Source of the DNA: Puccinia triticina
Lineage: Eukaryota > Basidiomycota > Pucciniomycetes > Pucciniales > Pucciniaceae
Reading direction: 5' to 3'
Length of the DNA: 64,000 nucleotides
NCBI RefSeq assembly: GCF_026914185.1
Contig: NC_070560.1
Location: 6,005,501-6,069,500, forward strand
Part shown: positions 52,632-64,000 of the stretch, piece after piece
Position numbering within the stretch: the first letter of the stretch is position 1
Layout: each line of letters starts with the position of its first letter
Notes under the pieces: generated by a model
What the model saw: the letters and a program-made list of their open reading frames with translations, nothing else
Database searches by the model: none
What the model was told of the DNA's origin: nothing
Translations under genes and position numbers: made by a program

Positions 52632-52860
52632 AAATTAAGTGAATCATGATAAACATGTATTTAAGCTTTTTAGAAGTTTTTGGCCACTTTGTGCAAGAAT
52701 AAGGCTTTCAAAAGTTAGGAAAGTTCACCACTTACTGGCGCATTTTGGCATATTTTGAGAAAGTGTTTTCCTCAGCAGCATTTGTTTACTAGAAATTCCA
52801 GATAAGCTGGTCCCTCCGGCAACGCCGCAGGCAAGAGAAGGACTTAAAAGTTTAGTTTGT

Positions 52861-52955
52861 GTCCGCGGGTATTTCCACAGGAGCATAACCCTTTCCAAGA
52901 GCACGGCAGGGCTGGATGATCTCGGGCACCCGGGGCCCGGGGGGGTCCAGCCCTA
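52861..52955 (-). repeat. Truncated hAT terminus
   Basis: Read on the minus strand, this matches the first ~130 bp of the hAT element at 35619 with a small deletion (TAGGGCTGGACCCC, CCAGCCCTGCCGTG, ATGCTCCTGTGGAAATACCC). The rest of that copy is missing. Confidence 0.75.
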
Positions 52956-53077
52956 CTCTCCTCTCCCAGAGCTATCAAATCAGATGCTCATATTTCCCCC
53001 TCTGTGTTTCTTTTCTGCTTAGATCTATGAAGACTTGCCTCCAAATTCCAACAAGCTCATTGCTGCCAAAAAAACTG

Positions 53078-53285
53078 GGACTCGGTTGGAAATGAACGGG
53101 GCAATGCGAATCTGAATGACCCTTGCCCGCCTGGTCATGGTTCACTACGTCTACAAACCCAAGAAGTCGTCCCAATTGCTCATCAATGACGACTTCTTGG
53201 GTTCGTGGATGTAGCAGTGGACCATCACGAGTCGGGCAAGGGTCGTTCGGATTCACATTGCCCCGTTCATTTCCAACTGAGTCCT
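53078..53285. repeat. Long-arm foldback element (94-98-bp arms)
   Basis: Arms 53078-53171 and 53188-53285 are complementary with roughly a dozen mismatches, around a 16-bp loop. Example: GTTGGAAATGAACGGGGCAA and its complement. No coding content. Possible origin: MITE or small-RNA precursor. Confidence 0.75.
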
Positions 53286-53714
53286 AGCACCTACTGGTGC
53301 CAAACAAGATCTCTAGGTATCAAATAGAAATAATAATAATGATAGTAGTAGTGGCATAAAACAGATACAGAACTGATCAAGAGATGTTAGAACCCAATCT
53401 CATAAGATTTCTATCTCTCCGCACACACACACACATCCACTCACTGCGAACTCTACCCTCGGCTGGAACTCTCCACAACAACAACAACAGAAAACCCTTC
53501 TTCCCACCGCTACACTCTCAACACAACACAACATCCAACCAACCAACAAACAAACAAATGAAGGAAAACGTTCTCTTTTTTTTGTAAAAGAGAGAGAAGG
53601 TTTACATAACAAAAAAAAGAAAATTGTTTTTCAAAAAAAGGGGGGAAAAACAAGCAGTGTTTGTGGGTGAAGAGAAAGAAAGGAGAGAGAACGAAACAAA
53701 AAGGAAAACGAACA
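53286..53714. other. Kinase 3' flank
   Basis: Downstream of the kinase stop on the minus strand. Holds simple repeats (CA-run at 53422-53432, A- and T-runs). Probably 3' UTR and terminator sequence. Confidence 0.4.
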
Positions 53715-56700
53715 CTAGCTAGTCATGTGTTGATCGTCATCAAGATCATGAAGCGAGTCGTTGTGAATATAACTAAAGTCGACGAGTTGTTGTTGCTGGT
53801 GCTGCTGCTGATGCTGAAGATTCTGGAGATGGTTCTGATTGAGGGTCTGGTGATGATGGAGGAGATGGTGTTGCTGATGCTGGAGGTTATGGTGTTGCTG
53901 CTGGAGCGGATTATGGTGAGTGAGGGCGAGGTTGAGTTGGTCGGGAGGGAGCGGACAACACGTCGAGTGGCGATGGAGATGGTGGAGCGGTTTCCCATTG
54001 GTGGGCACGACCAACTCCTCGTCGGTCGAAGAAACACTCTTGCCGAACCGACTCTGTCCTGACTGTTGTTGATGGTTGGGGTGAGATGAGTGATGAGTGG
54101 AGTCGGAGAGAGAGGGGGAAGAAGATCCGTTATGAACTGAGACAAGAACTGAAGAAATAGATTCGCTGTTAAGATTGGTATGATGAGCATGTTGTTGTGA
54201 ATTCTGTTGCTGTTGTTGGGACTGAAGATGTTGGTGGTGTTGTGGCTGTTGAGGAGGTTGATGATGCTGGTGGTAATGGATCTCTGAACTAGCCAACGTA
54301 GAGCCAGTGAGATCGAAGACGAGGTTAGGACTACCAGTGGTGTGAGCACCGGGCGGGCTGGTGGAGGATTGCTGGGGCTGATGATAGTTACTGGGTGAGG
54401 TGGTCGAATAAGGGCTGCGAGGGCCGATGGGGAATGAGTTGTGGGAGAGGATCGATGGGCTGCCCGAGCTGATCGACAGATGGCGCTCGGGATGTTGTCG
54501 TTCAGGAGCCTGAGGATGACCAGGTGAGGGGAGCGGTGGCTGGGGAGGCGGCCCGCTGGGGAAATCGAAGTTGGCAATACTCGGTAGGCTCGTCCGCATC
54601 GGCGGTACTGCATAGGGGCTGAACCGAGGATCACTGGGACTTCGCGAGCGAGATTGAGAGAGGGCTGAAGATTCATCTGAGGCCCGTTTCTCGTTGGGCG
54701 GGGGCTTGGGCCACTTGTGAAGAGCTTTGCCATTATTAGCATTCGATTGCTCGTCCGCACATAGGCCTGCCATGTTAGCGATGAGTTGATGGTCTAGCGA
54801 TGATGTGGTTGAAGCGGGTGTTGATGCCCTGTATAGACTGGCCAAGTTAGGCGATGAAGCGACTGATAATCTCGAGTAGCCTGATCCATGGGAGGGACTT
54901 CGGACGAGATTGATGTGCTGAGATCGAGGACCAGGATCGCTGTCCATCGTATTGGATGAATTGAACGAGTACCGTCGTTCTTCTGTTGGATATTCTGGGC
55001 GTGTCTGACGATCGTCGCCGTAGTAGACTGAGCGATCGGATTGAGTATGAAAAGAAGGCGCCCCGGTACTGGCCGGGCTGGGGAGCGGAGGTTGGCCGTT
55101 TCGAGTCCGAGAACAGTCTTCAACTATCTGGGGCATTGGAGGATGGAGAGTCGCACGACCTTTTCCCTTGTCAACGGCCTTCCGAGGCGCGCCAACCGGA
55201 GCAGCAAACTCTGGATTGACATGAATCAGGATATCTGAACCTTGCGCAAGCCTCTGCTTCTGCAACACGGCTCGAGACCGCTCTTGGGCTGAACGACGCG
55301 CGGCCTCACGTTTGGCCTGTGCCTCCAACTTAGCCTCTTCCTTGGCAGCCTTCTCGGCCTCCTTCTTGGCTTTCTTGGGATCGAGTGACAAGGTAGGCGA
55401 AGGATTGGTTGTACATCCATCCGTGAAAACGCGCTCAGAAGGAGTTCGCTTGAGAGACTGAGATCCGGAAAAAACGGAGGCCAAGGTCCTACTTCGGACT
55501 TTAAGTTGGTTGCTTGTGTTGGTGTGGCGAGTGTCAGTTGAGGCCCGGCTGGGATCAGATGGTGATGGTAGACCAGTAGAGAGCGACAGAAATGAAGGGT
55601 CCTGGGCGATCATCGGAGCGGAATATTCGTAGCCCTGAGGAGGCTGAGGATAGTTTTCATAGGGTTGAGAGCCACGCCGCTGGAACTCCGGAGGAGATAC
55701 ATATGCGCGTGGTGGATAGGCCTGACCGTTAGGTTGGTGATGGTCGCCAGACGGTTCACCGTCGGTCATGATCGAATCAACAGCATGGCTACTGTTGGAA
55801 GGCGTGAGGACATGTGTGGGCCTTGCGTTAGGGAAACCAGCTTGATTGTGGGAGACTGGGACGATTTGGGGAGAGATCGAGGGGAGGTCGACTGGCATGT
55901 AATGCTGCTGCTGGTGAGCACCAAGATGTTCGGGGGAAGCAGGATAGACAGTATTCGGCCGAGGGGAGGGCAGGCCGCGGGCGAGGGAGGAGTTTAACAT
56001 GCCGATACCCGATAGAGAGGGTGGAATAAGACGAGGTGCAACATCGGTGAAGTAAGAATGCGCCAGACATTGTGCGGTTGTCAGTCGAGCTCTGGGTTCA
56101 TAACGGAGAAGTTCGTGCAGACAGTCAATTAATTGAATTGGAATGTTTGACGTGTCGAAGAGTTGAACAAAGTCGATCGGTACTTTCTAGAAAAACCCGG
56201 GTGGGAGTAATATACATACATCAATGATCATGCGGCTTAATTTGAAGACTAGAGCCGGAAGATTCAGGAAGGATGCTTACATCAGGGAATGAAAACCCAA
56301 CCGCTTTAGCCAGAGCAACTCCCCCAAGCCATTGACCACCGCCTCGAAGACGGCCTTTATCATCTAATCCATAGGGATGCTGGGGATCGCCCATGATTTC
56401 GCAGATTCTGTGAACTTGATCCATTTCGCCATTCCCTGGGAAGAGTGGTTTGAGAGTGACAGTTTCGACAAGGATGGCACCGAGGGCCCACATGTCGACC
56501 GGATTGCTGTAGTCCCGTGCTCGGAGTAGGACCTCTGGGGCCCGGTACCAACGAGTAGAGACGTATTCCGTGTAGGGGGGTCGACTGTTGGTTTCTCTTG
56601 CAAGCCCGAAATCGGCAATCTTCAGGATCACGGCCACATCCCTCTCGGGGGGTGCGGTGGGTAGTGCGTACGGACTTCCGTGGGGATAATCGGTGAGGCC

Positions 56701-57703
56701 GGTGGTTGTGATGAGCAGGTTTTCAGGTTTCATGTCCCGGTGGAAGAATCCACAGGCGTGGACGTGATGCAATCCGAGTAGGGTTTGTTCGAAGATGCAG
56801 GCGATCAGGCCGCCGGCGAGTGGACGACCCTTGCGGGATTTGGTGAGTTGGTATAGGTTGCCTTCCATGCATTCGAAAACAAAGTAGAGTTCCCTGGTGG
56901 TCGGATGGAGGAAGGCGTCGTAGAGTGGGATGGTGAAGGGGTGCATGGGGATCGTTCGTAGTGACTGTATGAAAGTGAATAGGTATTGGATACGATGTGG
57001 GTGAGTAATTGGGAGAGGATCCATCCACCAGACACGATGAGAGAAAGTGAAGAATGAGCCGATGATGAGAGAGATAAGGCTAGGATAAGATCAGACTGTG
57101 AATGCTAAAAGTGTGTCAAGATGTGTGTAAGCAACTTTAGTGGTGATGTGGGGATCGGCTGCTGTATGAGTGGTATGACTGGTGTTCTGAGTGTAGGCGT
57201 TTCTTTATTTATTTATTTTTTGTACTCCTGATAAGTGAACCAGCTGAGTTGAATTTGATGGGTTGGTTGGTCGATTGATTGATTGATTGATTGATTTTTT
57301 TTTTTTGGTGATAAGGGGTGACAGAGTGGGTGTAGAGAAGATAGTGATGATGATGATAAGATAGATGATAGTGGGATTGGGTAGCAGTCCTACTGACCTT
57401 GAGTTCTTTGAGTTTCATGCATTCGTCCCATCCGCCGTCAAAAGTTTTTTTCATCTTCTTGACCGCCACGAGTTGTTTCCCCTTGTACTCTGGCCGTGAG
57501 CTTGGCCCTGGGGGTTGGGTGCCGGGGGGGAGGGTGAGTGGAGAGTGCCAGTCGGCCAGCCAGACCGTGCCGAAGGAGCCGTCGCCGACTTCCTTGAGGA
57601 TCGTGTAGTCTCGAGTGCCGACATCTGGGAGCGGGTTGTGGGTGGAAGAGGAGGAGGAGGAGAGGGAGAGGGTGGTGACGGGGACTGCTGGTCGGTTGGA
57701 CAT
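53715..57703 (-). CDS. Ime2/Crk1-type CMGC (RCK) protein kinase
   Basis: A nuclear/cytoplasmic Ser/Thr kinase of the family of yeast Ime2 and Ustilago Crk1, which act in meiosis entry, morphogenesis and nutrient response. Exons are 57703-57398, 56964-56281 and 56186-53715 (1153 aa). Introns are 433, 94 bp, GT-AG, both phase 0. Catalytic features: G-loop GDGSFGTVW (41-48), VAVK with Lys 82, HRDMKPEN (177-184), DFGLAR (220-225), TEY (234-236), and RWYRAPEVLLR. The long tail (from about residue 410) has a charged coiled coil (EAEKAAKEEAKLEAQAKREA) and many Pro/Ser/Gln/His runs, including 10-20-residue Q/H stretches near the C-terminus. The 433-bp first intron is exceptionally long here. Assignment to the RCK branch is firm; orthology to Crk1 is inferred. 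Confidence 0.9.
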
Positions 57704-58900
57704 AAGTAAGTGGCACTGGCGAGGGAGGGGAGGGGGTGGGGCAGGAGAGGGGAGGAGGAGGAGGAGGGATAAGGAAAACCGAGAATGGCCGGAGCTCAGT
57801 CAGGAGGAGGAGAAACCCCCGGGGGCCCAGGAAAACAGCACAGGAAGCCAGCCTATCGCCCGGGGGGTGGCCTGATGCATAGACCCACAGATGGACCGGC
57901 CCACTCCTCAGCCCACTTCGCCCGGCCGGCGGAAAACGATCTTCGGCGACTATCTACAACCAGCTGGCGGCTGAGCAAAGACGCATCCCCCCATCCTCCG
58001 GGTCGCTCCGAGCGAGTGGTGACGATCGCACCAGTCCACCGTTACATAGTGCACTGGCGAGCAACAATCTATATTTTACGTCTCGTCGTCCTTAATGGCG
58101 CGAAGCTGCCGGGAGCACACGTCCACTTCCGATTTCAAATCAGCTGGAAAACAGCGGAAACATCGCATGCACTGCACCGACTGATGTGACTCTTCTTTCT
58201 ACAGGCCGGCTCCTGGCTCTGTTTCGTCTCAGCTTGTCACCCGACCGGTGTCTGTATCAGACATGTGAGACATAAAGAGTATGGCAGTACAAGCTGGAAG
58301 GGGTCGCCAAGCGGTTTGATCCATGTCCTCAACAAACTTTCTTCTTTAGCAAGAGGCTAGCAGTTCAGAGCATCCCCATTCCATTCACGTCACATACATG
58401 GCCTAAAAGGGCCAAGGCCAGGCTAAAGTTTAAACTGACGACAATTTCACCTTCATCTTGGTTATCCTGTAAAACCTGATCGCACCTATTTAATCTGCAC
58501 CTTAAGCCGGGCGTGCTGGCTCGTGTTCCTCGGGGAGCTAGCTAATTAAGCACCCAACCTAAGCCCATGGCCAACATTAGCCGAAGATTCGAACAAGCCA
58601 TTGCGCTATGTAAATATGCAAGGCTGGGACTGCAATCTTCTAGTGTGACAAACTTTTCAACTTGTTTCAACTTGATGTATACATAAACAGTCCACAGACT
58701 AAAAAAAAAAACCGAGACGACTTTTTGGCAAAGAGAAGTAGGACACTAGGTTTAAGGTTCAACTCATACAAGCATCCTGTCAATCATCAACCTGCTCCAC
58801 ACGGAGAGCAAGCAAACCTTACAAGTCACATGAGGCCAGGTTTATTCAGATACTTGTGTTCTCTTGTGTTCAACAATAGTTCAAAACCTCAAACCTAACT
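57704..58900. other. Kinase promoter region and unannotated sequence
   Basis: The first 150 bp are purine-rich (GGAGG runs) and should include the kinase 5' UTR. No second gene recognised. Confidence 0.35.
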
Positions 58901-58904
58901 AAGT

Positions 58905-60520
58905 GTCCTACTTGGCGCAAAGTATTCCGGATTGAAGCATGAGAAGTAGCTGTTTCCACTTACACACCATATGGCTGGATGTGAATTTCCCAGGTTTAGA
59001 CTGGAGCACTGCACTTCTCAGACAAAATTCAAAAATTGAAACACTTTGAAAACCCAGCTCCTGAGGAATGGTCAATTCCCACATGTGATGGGCATGAAGC
59101 TCACTCAACACATGCCCCCCTGGTGGGATGGTTGGCAGCAAAGCTGCCCCTCCCACAGGATGAGACTTGTGCACAAGGTCAAGATAGGATATTCAATCTT
59201 GAAAATTATCAGGCAATCCAAAAATGGGTCTTCAGAGCAATTGAATATCCTTCAGGATCCGTTTGAACTTCAAAACAGATTACTTCAATCAGTTTTGAAG
59301 ATTTGGCCTCAAAGTTTTAGGTGAGGGTGCCCATCAGTACTGCCAAGGAAACTCTCTATTCAGATTTATGTTTAATTACATTAGTGATTATTAAAATGTG
59401 TTTTTGTGTTTTGGGGATTGTTAAAAATTCCTTTTTCTGCAAGCCGGCAGACATTATTCACAATTTGTTTCTACAGAGAGCCCTCCAGGCAGGGTCCCCC
59501 GGACTCTTTGTTCAAGAGGCTTTGTTAAGCTAGGGGATGAAGGAAATATCAGGGCATTCACAATTGTCCTTGCCAATTCTGGTTAGTATCTCATCATAAT
59601 AAGGGTTGAGGTTTTTTCCCTGGAGGTGATGTGGTTTTTTGAGAGCAACATTCAAGTTCAACACCCAAATTGTGGGGGATGCAGGTAGGTTTATAACTTT
59701 ATTAGGTGAGCTGTAAGCTGGACAGCTCCACGTCCATTGGTAAATCCATCTTGGCCTCTAAATATCTACATTCTGGCTTGGATACAAATACACAGAGAAA
59801 CTTACTTCACCAGTGGAGTATTCCCCTTGAACTGGATCAGCTCCTTGATCTGCAGCTCTACATTTGAGAATTCTGCTTGCGCTGCCCTGCACTAGAACCA
59901 CTGGAACTATGGATTTCTTTTTGGGTCTAATATGGATGTTAAAGGGGCTTGACATGAAGTCCTCCAGTATTCCAGTACATGTGTCTATCTCAAACCAAGA
60001 CTGAGCTCGAATTGGCACCTCATGATCAAGTTTATTTGAATCAATGTTTTATTTCAATAAGGTCACAGTGATTTGTTGACATTGAATTGAATCTGCACCT
60101 ATCAAACTTGATCCCCTTTCAAAAAAAAAGAGTAGTCTTATGTGAAACTATCTTGGATTTGGTGTATCATTTTGTGTGTAGTGGGAAACTGTGAAGGCTG
60201 TTGAAAGGCCTGTCTAAGAATTTGAAACCCCTTGGCCTGAATTGTAACATCTTGAGATTGATTTTTCATATAGTGAAAAAATCTCAGGGCATAAATTTCT
60301 AACCGTATAGCCTGTGCAAATTCATTGGGAAAAACAAAGGTATGTATTGAGAAAGGTTTGATTGCACGTCTTCACCTTTATGTGGTTCCCAATGAAACTG
60401 CACCAGAGCCAGGCCTGGATGGCCCAAATTCTGTATCAGAAATATTTTATCTGAATCATCAGCAACTTTGCTTGTACTTTTTGATAACTTTGTAAATTTG
60501 ATATACACAATCATAAACCA
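58905..60520 (-). other. Possible coding remnants, minus strand
   Basis: Three short frames have protein-like composition (60299-60514 with HPGLALVQFHWEPHKGEDVQ; 59758-60018 with MPIRAQSWFEIDTCTGILED; 58908-59174). They could be exons of one gene or decayed pieces. I could not link them by splice sites and recognise no family. Confidence 0.2.
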
Positions 60521-60853
60521 TCTGTATTCTTGTTTGTTTTAACTTTTATCACTGTTGATGTTTTTTGATATTTTCACTGTAACAAGTGAGATCAGTGGTG
60601 TGAAGCACCATCTGTAGCTTCTGGGTTTGCACCAATGTCAATTCTGCATGTATGAAAGAAGTATTCACATTATATAAAAAAGATTAGATCCTGGATGACT
60701 TGCTGGGACAAATAAGAGAAGCAAATCAGCAAATTCTAAACTGTACAATTGGCTTGGTGAGGCAAGGGAGTAATATATAATCTCAAAGCTTCTGGGTTTC
60801 TGCTCACTGCTTCTTTCCTTTGGGTAAAAACAACAATAAATATTTCAATCAAT

Positions 60854-62759
60854 ATGAATTTTTACACATCAATCTTACTTCAAATAATAACTTTTTATAA
60901 CTTCAAATCTCACTTTGCAACTGCCACATTCGCTGGAGTAGTACAGTCTTCCCACTCTACCCCTCCCACCAGTGATTACCATGGATTTCAAGAACTTTCT
61001 AGCATTCCTGAGCAGAACTTGAGACCTAAAAAGCGGCAAAAGACCTGGGAATATCCAGCTGGTTGCTTTCAAGAGGACTTAGACCATAATGGATTAGATA
61101 CAAGTGGTAAGATAGAAGTACTGGCTAAAATATTGAATAGCAGCAGTCAGGGATGATTGAAACTTGCATATTCTTTAGACCCATTGAATATATTTTTTCC
61201 TGAAGTGGCTGTCCCTCAATATTTCAATTTTTTGAAAGAGAGTGGATTGGAAAACACTGATGGTTTCAAAATCCATGATGGAGTCATGAATGATGAATGT
61301 TAGTTTAGAACTTCCTGGGAAGGAAGGCTGGGAAATACTAGATTGAAAATATGAATGCAAACTAATCAGCTTTTGACTGCTATAATGTAGATTACAATCA
61401 TATTGATCAGAATTTATATTACTCTGCAAGGAATGGAGCAGAACAGCAGAACCAATTGCAAGTTCACCCAGGGCTACAACCCCATGGATCTTCCCATCCT
61501 GTTACCAACAGTGGATTAAATTTCAATGATAAAGGTGAGGGTTTTAATTTTTCAATCCTTTGCCACAAAAAGTTCAAACTGATCAGTAATGGATCTGGAT
61601 TGTACTTCAATCATAGATAGCTTTCTTCAGTTGTTGGAGGCAAATTTCTACCCTGATGGTGAAGAAGAACAATTTGAAACAACTGATTTCCCAACTTCTA
61701 TTTTCAATGTTGAAAATGTCAGTGGATCAGGTGAAAAAGGTTAGCTTGGGTGCACTAATTTCACCAGAAACAAATTTTCAATAACTGATGAACTAATTTG
61801 GAAATCTAGACACTCATCACATACATGACAAAGAGCTAGGTATTGATGAAGAAGGGGAAGAATTTCACCATGATTCAAGTGTTATTCAACTACCAAATTT
61901 GACTAAGAATATGGCAGTACCACGTTCTAGGAAAAGGAAAGATCACAGATGGGGATTAATTTCAGGGAATATCAAATCACAAATGGAAGAACAAGTTAGA
62001 TCATTCAAGAATATTTGTTATCAGAAGCTGCCTGGATCAGAAACAGTTTACTTTGAAAATGGGGATAAGATGAGCACTATCATCCAAAAAGCAATGAATG
62101 CCCTTAGAGATCAAAGTGAAGATGAATTCCTTGAATGGAAGGGATTTGAAAAAAAACTCGTTCAAAGACAAAAGGGGATTGAAGGACTATACAAACTTGT
62201 TGGTCATACTCCAGGATTACAGACAATTGGTCAAAGAAAGTCTGATTACTTTGAGCCTTCAATCTATCTTGGCACAAGTAAAATCAGGATTGTATCAAGA
62301 GCAAAGAACTCATCAAAAGACACCAAAGTTCTGATGTCAAAAATACACAAGATTGGAGAGTCTCTTCATCTTTGTCACATTCTGTTTTCAAGAAATTTAC
62401 TGCACACAACTCTTTTGAAAAATACAGAAGGAACTCAAAAATCACTTCTTGAATGGTTTTACAATCTAGTATTCATGGAAGATGGCGAGCATCCTCCTCT
62501 CCTGGGCACAATTGATATTTCAAAAGGAGTCAAGAGCAGGGATTTTGATCCGTCTCAAATTGTTGTTGCCAAATATATCAATCAGAGTGGAATAATGAAC
62601 AAATTCCGAGCATTCCATGCTGCTCTTGACTTGATGGAACCTTGGTTCAAAATTCAATCTCTTAAAGAAGGTACTCACCTCACTGCTGAAGCCTATAAGA
62701 AATGTGCTGCTTTGGCAGTTCATATAGCTCAGGCTGGGACATATACAAAACGCTCTTAG
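60854..62759 (+). CDS. Predicted secreted protein of unknown function, five exons
   Basis: Exons are 60854-61106, 61179-61298, 61391-61534, 61617-61739 and 61810-62759 (529 aa). Introns are 72, 92, 82 and 70 bp, all GT-AG and all phase 1, which strongly supports the model. The N-terminus (MNFYTSILLQIITFYNFKSH) reads as a signal peptide, with cleavage probably after an Ala around residue 25-28. Residues 28-200 are polar, acidic and low-complexity, with an NLS-like RPKKRQK. The last exon starts acidic, then has a second basic cluster (PRSRKRKDHRW) and a 250-residue helical domain with no family I recognise (ETVYFENGDKMSTIIQKAMN, LLEWFYNLVFMEDGEHPPLL, FRAFHAALDLMEPWF). A candidate secreted effector is plausible in a rust but unproven. 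A non-secreted nuclear protein is the alternative. Confidence 0.75.
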
Positions 62760-64000
62760 CTCCATTTCTTCAATCTATTAGTCTATTTATTCACCACTAA
62801 TAAATCAGATTATGTTTTGCTCTATATCAACTAGATTCATAGCTGCAAAGATGAAATTTTAGGTGCTAAAGTTTCAAACCATGTATTCAGACCTCCCTTT
62901 GTCAGAAATCATGTAAAGCAAGCCATGACTATTTCCCTGAAAGTGATTTTCTTCTGCTTAGTCCATCAGAATCTGTCACAAATATTGTTTTTGGATTTTA
63001 TTTTTCTCCTTTTCATGCCCCAAAGTTCTTTCCCTGATATATTTCCTTAATAACTGGATCATGCTTTCATCAATCTGTTTCCCATGTTTCTCATGTTTCT
63101 TACAGTCTGATAACTCCACTGTGGATTCTTATTGCATTAATTAATGTTGTGGCTATCAAAAACTGCTGTGTGTGAGGTCTTTGGCTGCTGTCTCCCCAGC
63201 CTTCTAAGTGGGTGAACCCAAGCCAGAAATTCAACAAGAGTCTGAAAGTAGAGATAGCTGAGCTTGAATTGTTCAATGTTCAAACTTCACAGCCTACCAT
63301 CAGAGAGAAATTAAACACCTCACAACCATGAGTGGTATGGAAACATATGTGCAACTCTTGGAAAGAAAGCATCGGATCCAACTTGCATTGTGAAGGATCC
63401 GGTGGTCAAGTGTTGGCCACTCTGCCAGTTCATAACAACCTGTAACAATTGAATTCCTCGATTAAATTCACAAATGACAAGAATCAGTGAGCCCCCAAGC
63501 ACATGGCAGCGGTAGTAGTGTGTTGTGATTTAGGCGTTCCTGATGTACTTTGGCTTCATGAAGTAACTGCGAAAATGTTCGTAGTAAAACTCACCAAACG
63601 CAAATCCAACCTCCATCTTACCGTAAACTGATCACCCCAGTCGTGTTATATCTCCTTCCATCTTCCGCCACCCTAGCTTTTATCTTGCTGAAAGTGCCAG
63701 CATAGACTCCTTGAAATCTGTAGGTCTGAATGCCGATAGCTCTGATCCAGTAAAATTTTATCTCGAAACTATGATGCGTTGAGTTTCAGCATTTTTGGAA
63801 GCTGTTTGAACTCTCTGGGGGCATTCCATCGGGATGAGGTTCATTTTTGAAGCAAGTATAGGGGGAAACAGGCAAGATTTGATCCCTTCACGACAGTGTT
63901 ACATTAGTCTGTATTCCACCCCACATGCTACCAATAAATCGATCCCATATTGTTCCTCGTTTTGCATGAATTGGATCTAAGGATTCTGGAGCAATTTCAC
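62760..64000. other. Unannotated stretch to the window end
   Basis: AT-rich, short frames only; the first part is probably the 3' UTR of the secreted-protein gene. No gene or repeat recognised. Confidence 0.35.

Larger units (their letters stand above)
52050..52720 (+). repeat. Duplicated repeat, copy B (with two insertions)
   Basis: Same sequence as 50600-51000, but interrupted by the MITE at 52160-52309 and by a foldback element at about 52451-52631. Confidence 0.75.

Noticed and set aside
54000..54760. Second frame opposite the kinase tail phase (Thr/Ser/Asn-rich, 345 codons)
   Set aside because: Overlaps the kinase tail in another frame of the same strand; low-complexity CAN repeats keep several frames open.
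58375..58600. Second Harbinger MITE starting at GAGCATCCCC near 58369
   Set aside because: No matching inverted terminus or TTA pair found within reasonable distance.
1..64000. CRISPR array, bacterial operon or phage system
   Set aside because: The repeats present are LTRs, MITEs and tandem repeats; introns and gene families are eukaryotic.

Overview
The window looks like nuclear DNA of a basidiomycete, most probably a rust fungus (Pucciniales, Puccinia-like). Reasons: conserved fungal genes carry several short GT-AG introns (about 60-110 bp); two long open frames resemble a protein family I know only from rust gene catalogues; and single-copy genes are islands in nested retrotransposons, hAT elements and MITEs. 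Species assignment is an inference.

Four conserved genes could be resolved to exon level by eye. (1) An AMPK/Snf1 beta subunit (2208-3793, minus, 3 exons, about 482 aa) with an N-terminal MGN myristoylation signal, CBM48 and ASC domains. (2) A GPI inositol-deacylase, PGAP1/Bst1 (3899-7152, minus, 4 exons, about 1018 aa), only 105 bp upstream of it on the same strand. (3) A GH76 cell-wall mannosidase/transglycosidase of the Dcw1/Dfg5 type (47745-49484, plus, 4 exons, 468 aa). (4) An Ime2/Crk1-type CMGC kinase (53715-57703, minus, 3 exons, about 1153 aa) with a TEY activation loop and a long Q/H-rich tail. A fifth gene (60854-62759, plus, 5 exons, all introns phase 1, about 529 aa) encodes an unrecognised protein with a predicted signal peptide. 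Two paralogous frames (33978-35195 and 45808-47037, minus) lie in a 1.5-kb segmental duplication.

Repeats, left to right: a SANT-like gene beside a PIF/Harbinger-type MITE (166-1592). A small LTR retroelement (7477-15455, 5-bp duplication ACACA) follows, and its 5' LTR is split by a 5.4-kb LINE (7542-12970, 8-bp duplication CACTTTTC). Next is an apparently intact, very young Ty3/gypsy element on the minus strand (15636-23956, 928-bp LTRs with one difference seen). Beyond it is a decayed Ty1/copia element (about 24781-31034, minus), itself hit by a hAT-type MITE and a solo LTR of the gypsy family. Then come several MITEs (one splitting a tRNA-like sequence at 32251-32664), a nearly complete hAT transposon (35619-38472) and a 1.4-kb non-autonomous hAT element with a hairpin-rich minisatellite (43327-44754). 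The last repeat cluster (50.5-53.3 kb) holds copia and LTR fragments, duplications and foldback elements.

The most unusual structure is inside the gypsy element. Four copies of one intron-like module, each with a perfect GTAAGT donor and a pyrimidine-rich YAG acceptor, sit before gag, between gag-protease and pol (two copies), and exactly at the pol stop. Joining the first donor to the third acceptor would remove gag and make the first AUG that of pol, suggesting a spliced pol mRNA. Its primer-binding region extends over a whole tRNA-Tyr-like sequence (73 nt, intronless, with CCA).
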